Source: Mesorhabditis belari (Eukaryota > Nematoda > Chromadorea > Rhabditida > Rhabditidae). Taken from it: a stretch of 64,000 nt of DNA. Position numbers and translations under genes: made by a program. Location: the NCBI GenBank assembly GCA_958450365.1, contig CAUEEP010000133.1:434001-498000 (forward strand), given 5' to 3'. Positions within the stretch are counted from its first letter, which is position 1. Every line of letters begins with the position of its first letter. Shown piece after piece: positions 58,410 to 64,000 of the stretch. Under the pieces are notes generated by a model. That model saw only the letters and a list, made by a program, of their open reading frames with translations, was not told the origin of the DNA and searched no databases.

Positions 58410-58728
58410 GTGTGTACCTTTAATGTAGATAAAACGGCATCTGGCACACTGCTCTCGATAGAGGCACGCAGAAATGGCTTCAAGCTGATTTAATTACCTA
58501 AATGACATTAAAGGTACACACCCAAGTGTGTGTACCTTTATGTCACTCGTAAGAAAAAACGGTACCTGGCACACTGCCCGGATAGGGACCACCGGAAAAC
58601 CGTTCGAGTTGGTTCAATTACCCCAGTGTGTGTACCTAAGGTGTCGCTCGTAAGAAAAAGCAGCATCTGGCACACTGCCCCTGGATAAGATCTCTTTTGG
58701 CCAACATCTTCGGTTTAATTACCCAAGT
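58410..58728. repeat. Satellite-like family, set B (about three units, inverted orientation)
   Basis: Units read GTGTGTACCTTTA(A)TGT..., GGCATCTGGCACACTGC... and TTTAATTACCC, the reverse complement of sets A and C. Unit lengths vary between about 80 and 115 bp. Confidence 0.8.
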
Positions 58729-60189
58729 CTCCATTAGTAACTCGATTTTAAAGATATTTTGCTCAAAATGGTACCATTCGATTTCGTTTTGCAATTTCTT
58801 TCTCCTTCCATGAACGATCAAAAAGCTCACCAATTAGTCATCACTAATCACCGTATTCTTTTCAACAATGCAAATTTTGCTTCTTTCTCTGCCCGATAAT
58901 TGGCTAGAAGCTTTCAACGTCGAAAATTTAAAGTATAGTGAAAGGAAAACAGAAATTCAATGTAATTACAGTACTTTTTCAAGCTTCTGGCAACTTTTTA
59001 TCTAAACATTTGCTGAATCCGATCTGGAATTGCTGAGTGAACTGAAAGCAATCATTCAACACAAATGAGTGCTCAGTTTTCAACGAAAAACCAGATTGGT
59101 TTTCTTTTTTGCTTTTTTTTGGGAGTGGCGCTTGAGGAAGAGACTTCCTCATTGCTCAAGAAGGGATCAAACATCAAAAAGAAACGAAAAACAAAAAATA
59201 CCGTACTTTTTGTCGTAAAAAAATGTCTTTTTTGTTTAATATTTTCATTTTAATTACCATTTTGAAAACGAAAATTCTTTACTAATCAATTTTCCAACGA
59301 AATTCTCATTCGTATTTACTGTTTTCTAGAAAAGAAACTTCAAATTCGCATGGAAATAAACGAGGAATCGTCTAAGATCGATTTCCTTTAGATTTGCGTA
59401 ATAGAACTGACTTTAATGAACTTGCCCATGCCCAGCCAGACAAAAACTACTTTCTAAATATCTTGGATAAAAACAAAACGAAAAGAACCGAAGGAATCGA
59501 GCCCCTGACCTCTTACTTGGTAAACCATTGCACTAATCACTAGGCTACCAAGCCATCCTGCCACCAGGCTTTGCAAGAGATTCTATTCCACATATCGAGA
59601 TTCCACTCCGAACCGTTCCTTGTGAGCTATTTTTGTTATAAAGACAATCGGGAATTTAGCCGCTTCAAACTTGCTTCTTTCAGATTTGAAGCTTTGAAAT
59701 TGTTAAAGATTTGCTTTTGTTTTTAGATTAGGGGAAATTATTTACGAATCGATCCCTCGTCCATACGTGCTTTTCCCCTGGAACTCAACGTAGCAATAGC
59801 TCTTGAAATGGAAAGGAACGAGGAAGTGTCTAGGGCAGATATCCCCGTCTCTATTTTATACAAAACCTCTTTTTTCTTCTCTTTTCTTCTTCAAAGATCC
59901 GAATTTTCGATTTACCGCCCGTTCATCCATCCATCATTCATCCATCTTTTCCCCATTTAGTCACAAAAAGTTCGCTTGGCGGCACGATTTTTGTTCCCTT
60001 TGTTTCGTGGGAATCTGAAATGGAAGAATTTGATTGCAGTCTGGTTATTGAATGATTCAGATCCAGGGGAGGACAAAATTGTATTAGATATTAGATTTTA
60101 GTATCGTTTTTATTCAAATTTTATTTGAGATTTGAAAAGGCTGAGGGTTTTTTGAGCAAAAAATCTTTAAAATAGACTTACTAGTAAAA
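58729..60189. other. No protein gene; degenerate tRNA-like relic inside
   Basis: Unique AT-rich DNA. The minus strand at 59,486-59,556 has TAGCCTAGTGATTAGTGC and GGGGCTCGATTCC, like tRNA A- and B-boxes, but the stems do not pair well (a tRNA pseudogene or SINE fragment). ORFs at 59,065 and 59,803 show no motif. Confidence 0.5.
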
Positions 60190-60393
60190 ACTTGGGTAAT
60201 TAAAGCGGAATCCCGGCCCCGAAAGTTACTCCATCAAGGGCAGTGTGCCAAATGCCGTTTTTTCCCACGAGCGACACCTTAGGTCCACGCACTTGGGTAA
60301 TTAAACTGGCTCGAAGGGTTTTTTGGCTGCCTTTATCCGGGCCAGTGTGCCAAATGCCGTTTTTTCTCACGAGCGACACCTTAGGTACACACA
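60190..60393. repeat. Satellite-like family, set C (two units)
   Basis: Two 101-bp-spaced units beginning ACTTGGGTAATTAAA, with CCAGTGTGCCAAATGCCG and GAGCGACACCTTAGGT. Same orientation as set A. Confidence 0.85.
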
Positions 60394-60479
60394 GGACAGA
60401 TCAAAAATTTTAAATTTCCATATTTCAACAACTTTCAACGCTAAACTTCCAAAAAATCAACAATTACCGTATTCTCTCT

Positions 60480-60615
60480 AACAGTAGTGCAGTCTGTAAT
60501 AGTAGCGCACTCTCTAATAGTAGCGCACTCTCTAACAGTAGCGCACTCTCTAACAGTAGTGCACTCTCTAACAGTAGTGCACTCTCTAACAGTAGTGCAC
60601 TCTCTAACAGTATTG
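60480..60615. repeat. 18-bp tandem array grown from a transposon end
   Basis: About seven to eight units of TCTCTAACAGTAGTGCAC. The first base-pairs match the element's own terminus. Six-residue ORF repeats (for example RECTTV on minus) are artefacts. Confidence 0.88.
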
Positions 60616-61096
60616 CGGTCCGAGAGGGAGTTGAAAAATAGTAGTGCACCCTTAAAAATTTGCATTTATAGTGCTTCTTTTTTATCTAAATCTTTCTGAC
60701 TAAATATCTTTATGTTTATGTGACATTCTAAAGCTATTCAAGCAAGCAAAAGTGAGGCTTTTTTTGTTTATTTTTTAACTATTCTTAACCTGAAAAAGTT
60801 AGCAAAAAAAAATTAAAATTGTTGTGCAAAGTGCAAAAACATATTTTTGTTGTTTCCATTTTTTCAAATCAAGTCATTTTTTGTTCTTATATACCTGTAT
60901 AAAGTTTGAGATTGACTTACCTTTTGCGGCGCTTAGGTAAGTCAGCTTGTTAAGTATTCTTAACTATTGTTTATCAAAGCTCAATCCTAGAAAATAATCC
61001 ATCATGTTCGATTTTAATATTCTCTAATTTTTGTTGACCACCTTTACTCTGTTGATCACCTGTCTAAATCATCTTTTTCTTTAGGTATGGATCTCG

Positions 61097-61693
61097 ATGG
61101 GTTTGCTTGATGGATTCGAGAATTTTCGAGCTCATCGTGAACACGAGGAACATGTGGAGTTCTTCAAGAGGATTGACAATCAAGCGACCGAGCAAAATGC
61201 CGGCTACAACATGACCAACGATGTTGCCGAGAAGTCTTCGCAATCGGATGCACCATTGGCGAAAAAGCGATGGTTCGACATTCAAAGGAAACTGAAAGCT
61301 ATTGATTTTGCTGAAAAAATAAAGGATAAATCGGCTGAAGCGGGAAAATTTGGAGTCAGTCGTCAAAACATCCAAAAATGGTGTCAGTAAAAGGAAGAAC
61401 TCGAGAAACAAAACATAGATAACGGAAAAGGAAAAAAGCAAATCAAAGGTGGTGGACGAAAGCTCAAGGATATCGATTTTGACAAGGATCTTGTTGCTTG
61501 GATTCAAGAAATGCGGGCAAAGAAGATGCGAGTGACACGAAAAATGATTCAATTCCGAGTCAAGTTAATGTGGAAAGGTGATGAGGAATTGGTCTCATTC
61601 ATCGCTTCAAAAAAAGAAGGGCCGATTCCTGAAGGCGCAACACTTCTCGCCAATGCTCGTCTCGAACAATGGATCAACGGAGTAAAGGATTAA
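61097..61693 (+). pseudogene. Brinker/CENP-B-type HTH protein of the pogo-like element
   Basis: The reading frame continues across one in-frame stop (TAA at 61,388-61,390) for about 198 codons. Residues 66-97 (RWFDIQRKLKAIDFAEKI then FGVSRQNIQKWCQ) look like a Psq/Brinker helix-turn-helix. After KGKKQIKGGGRKLKDIDF, the stretch DLVAWIQEMRAKKMRVTRKM resembles the start of a CENP-B DNA-binding domain. The end is LEQWINGVKD. The usual downstream DDE catalytic domain of pogo transposases is absent, so it could bind its own termini but not cut. Either a truncated transposase with a point stop or a DNA-binding derivative. AATAAA follows at ~61,776. Confidence 0.65.
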
Positions 61694-62047
61694 CTCAAAA
61701 ATATTGAACTGGATAAGGATGATGATTCTGTTGTAAATTTTTTTTGTTTAGTTAACTTTTTGTTATCAGAAGCCAATAAATTTTTAGAAAGTTGCTTTTT
61801 TTGGAATTTTTGGAATAAATCTTATATCTGTCTTAATTTGGTAAATGATAAAACTCTTTAATAGTAAATGCACTCTCTAATAGTATTGGGGTCCAGGAGG
61901 GGGTTGAAAAAATAGTAGTGCGCACTACTATTAGAGAGAATGCGATAATCATTTTTTTTTTGATTATAATCACATTTTATTCTTTTTATTAAACTTTTTA
62001 TTAACAATCTTAGCTTTTTCAAATCTAAAACAAAAAAAAATTGACAT

Positions 62048-62316
62048 ACCGTAAATACTGTAATAGTACCCCACCCCTCTCGTACAGTCGCGTAGTCGCA
62101 AAAGTTTTTTAGTATTTCATTTTTTTCAAAGCGCCCGTACTTTCAAAAAATGCGTATTTGGTATCAAAAAATAGCCCTGAATTTCAGCTATTTTTTGATA
62201 CCTAAGCGCGCATTGTAGCATAAACCAGTGTCGAGAGAAACGCGTCCAAAGCTAGACTACGCAACACTCTGCACCGTCATTATGGGGATGGGGTACTATT
62301 ACAGTATTTACGGTAT
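62048..62316. mobile_element. MITE, simple copy (TACCGTAAATACTGTAATAG ends)
   Basis: 269 bp with ~27-bp inverted termini (TACCGTAAATACTGTAATAG... / ...CTATTACAGTATTTACGGTA). It contains the inner palindrome ATCAAAAAATAGC...GCTATTTTTTGAT and TAGCATAAACCAGTG. Shares nearly all sequence with 46,404-46,842 and half of 5,655-5,815. No coding capacity. Confidence 0.88.
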
Positions 62317-63013
62317 CCGTTTCTGATTAAACATATCGAGGATTGTTGGCTTTTTTTTTAAATGAGAGAATTTTGAGTTTTTTTTTCCCATCACTTATCC
62401 CTTTTACAGTACGAATTATCGGAAAAAGCGGGATTTCTGTTGAAAGAAAGGTGCCTCGAAAGCCTCGAAAGGCGGTGGGTACAAAGTTTCGACACACAAA
62501 TTGCTCAGAGAATGTACCAATTTTCCGGCGAGTCAAATCATTCAATTAGAGGGAAAGGGAAAAAAGGATTTTTGCTTTAAATTGTTGAAAAACTATATAA
62601 ATAAGTATATAGAAATGTTTTTTTTGTGCCCATTTTCATTCATTTCTGCTTTTTTTCTTTGCTCTTTTTCTTTTTTCTTTGCAAATTTGATAGGATTTAT
62701 TAGAAAATTTTGTAAAATGTTTTATGTATTTTATAAAAGTTTACATTTCATTAATTTGCTCTATGTATTTCTGCTAAATTAGTGGACAATGTAAAACAGA
62801 AGTTTTAAAAGTTTACAATCTTTTTTTTTGATTTCAATTGCTCACTAAACTTTTCTTGTACTTTGTGCTACAAAAATGCAACTTTTCTAGTGCACTGGTT
62901 TGTCTAAAGTAAAGGAAAATGATTTCTATTAAATCTCTACTAGATTTAGTATCCTAGAAAGGTTATGTTTCGACTTTTAAGCACAAAGAGCATAACAAAA
63001 ACAGGATTGAAGA
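62317..63013. other. No gene seen
   Basis: AT-rich, with ORFs of no recognisable content. Near 62,855 CTTGTACTTTGTGCTAC...ATGCAACTTTTCTAGTGCAC belongs to the dispersed GTACTTTGTGCT family seen throughout the window. Confidence 0.5.
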
Positions 63014-63045
<32 letters not shown>

Positions 63046-63191
63046 AGAGGGAAGAGAGAAGAAGAGGAAGAGAGAAGAAGAAGAGAGAAGAGGAAGAAGA
63101 AGAAAGAAGAAGAAGAAGAGGAAGAAGGAAGAAGAAGAAGAGGAAGAGGAAGAGAAGAGGAAGAAGAAGAAGAGGAGAGGAGGAGGAAGAA

Positions 63192-63234
<43 letters not shown>

Positions 63235-63421
63235 GAGAGAGGAAGAAGAGGAAGAGAGGAGAAGGGAGAAGAAGAAGAGGAAGAAGAAGAAGAGGAAGAG
63301 AAGAAGAAGAGAGGGAAGAAGAAGAAGAAGAAGAGGGAAGAGGAAGAAGAGGAAGAAGAAGAAAGAAGAGGAAGAAGAAGAAGAGGAAGAGGAAGAAGAG
63401 GAAGAAGAAGAAGAAGAAGAC
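63014..63421. repeat. ~400-bp purine tract (GAA/GAGG microsatellite)
   Basis: Uninterrupted A/G on the plus strand in GAAGAAGAAGAGG-type units. The Arg/Lys/Glu and Leu/Ser/Phe ORFs that span it are repeat translations. Such mirror-rich purine tracts can adopt triplex structures. Confidence 0.95.
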
Positions 63422-63520
63422 CAATGCTGAAGTTTCAGCCTTTAAGTCTTATTCTATTAGTCTTGAAATTTACCTACCAATGTTTCTTGTTAAAGTACTT
63501 GGCTTTTCTCAACTCGTTTA

Positions 63521-63739
63521 CCGTATTTTCTCTAATAATAGTGCACCCCTGCGAGTCGAGTTCGTGACTATTTGACGGTTTCAAAGTTTTCACAGAAGCT
63601 CAACACTCAAATCCCCCACAAGATCTCATCGCCAGCTACAATTTCCGGCCCCACATCGATAAGCGGTTCATGAGATTTCGAGGAAATTTAGGAATTTAGG
63701 CGACGCTCAGGGTGCACTACTATTAGAGACAATACGGTA
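63521..63739. mobile_element. 219-bp MITE related to the pogo-like element
   Basis: TACCGTATTTTCTCTAATAA(TAGTGCACCC) and its complement GGGTGCACTACTATTAGAGA(CAATACGGTA) bound the element, with TA at each edge. The interior carries GACTATTTGACGG and CCCCCACAAGATCTCATCGC, also present at 2,880 and 11,520. No ORF. The termini match the element at 60,465, a likely source of transposase. Confidence 0.88.
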
Positions 63740-64000
63740 TCAGTAAAGCAGTGAATCCAAGCTTTTCTAAAGAACATTGCCACAGAATGGACCGATCTGC
63801 CCATTCGATCTCCCACTTCCGCATTTTTCTTTCCCAACCCCTCACATTTTTGCAACGTGTCACCAAACTAATGATAAAGTTTTTCTGAAACAATCGAACA
63901 TGTTAGACTTCTCGCCCCTGATCTCTCACTAATTTTTTTCCGAATTCATTTGATTTTCAACAATCCCCCTGAGACAATTTTTCCTTTACCGCCCAAATTT
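63740..64000. other. Window end, no gene identified
   Basis: No splice-consistent frame or repeat was recognised before the window ends. Confidence 0.4.

Larger units (their letters stand above)
60465..61947 (+). mobile_element. pogo-like element with expanded left end
   Basis: The left end TTACCGTATTCTCTCTAACA and right end TTAGAGAGAATGCGATAA are imperfect inverted termini. The left end continues as about eight 18-bp units (CACTCTCTAACAGTAGTG) up to ~60,610. Near the right end lie ACTCTCTAATAGT and a direct echo of the left flank (GGTCCRRGAGGGRGTTGAAAAA). The single gene inside encodes a DNA-binding protein. The MITE at 63,521 has the same termini. Confidence 0.75.

Noticed and set aside
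59486..59556. Functional tRNA on minus strand
   Set aside because: A- and B-box words are present but acceptor and anticodon stems do not pair adequately; treated as a relic.
60441..60699. Six-residue-repeat proteins on both strands
   Set aside because: Artefacts of the 18-bp transposon-end array (18 is a multiple of 3, so frames stay open).
62963..63567. Long Arg/Lys/Glu-rich and Leu/Ser/Phe-rich ORFs
   Set aside because: They exist only because the GAA/GAGG purine tract has no stop codons in those frames.

Overview
The window is nuclear DNA from a rhabditid-type nematode; I cannot name the species. The evidence is the gene structure: many small exons, short introns with GTRAGT donors and TTTTCAG-type acceptors, and AT-rich composition. 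The gene families fit too: a supernumerary-type nuclear hormone receptor, srh-like chemoreceptors, orphan Cys-loop channels, and abundant Tc1/mariner debris. No bacterial, plasmid or rRNA features were seen.

Layout. (a) 1-11,500 is a graveyard of duplicated and mobile pieces. It holds an inverted copy of 11,487-15,180, a Tc1 C-terminal half, a probable Ig-like gene relic, and a 2.6 kb transposon with ~400 bp terminal inverted repeats. (b) About 14,080-38,120 is a very large imperfect palindrome. A nuclear receptor gene (NHR-A, +) in the left arm is mirrored by NHR-B (-) in the right arm. The ~9.5 kb centre holds two direct copies of an srh-type GPCR gene, each with its own frameshifts, separated by mariner and Tc1 fragments. 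(c) 38,781-44,031 holds two tandem Cys-loop ligand-gated ion channel genes whose introns are packed with unrelated minisatellites. (d) 44,062-53,203 (-) is an adhesion-class GPCR with a threonine-repeat stalk, a GAIN/GPS region and seven transmembrane segments. It converges on the second channel gene with only 30 bp between stop codons. Two apparently intact tRNA genes lie in its introns. (e) 53,200-64,000 is gene-poor: a Tc1/mariner element with perfect TIRs and TA duplications, a pogo-like element whose left end has grown into an 18-bp tandem array, matching MITEs, a ~100-bp satellite-like family and a 400-bp purine tract.

The window is largely a record of segmental duplication. A fragment of channel-gene exon 1 sits in reverse at 415-466, next to the duplicated NHR flank, so material from the right of the window was copied to the left. 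Receptor families (NHR, srh, LGIC) sit inside the duplicating segment, as expected for a fast-evolving chromosome arm.

Gene models were assembled by hand from the sequence by matching reading phase across splice sites. Family calls rest on motif recognition only; no database search was run.
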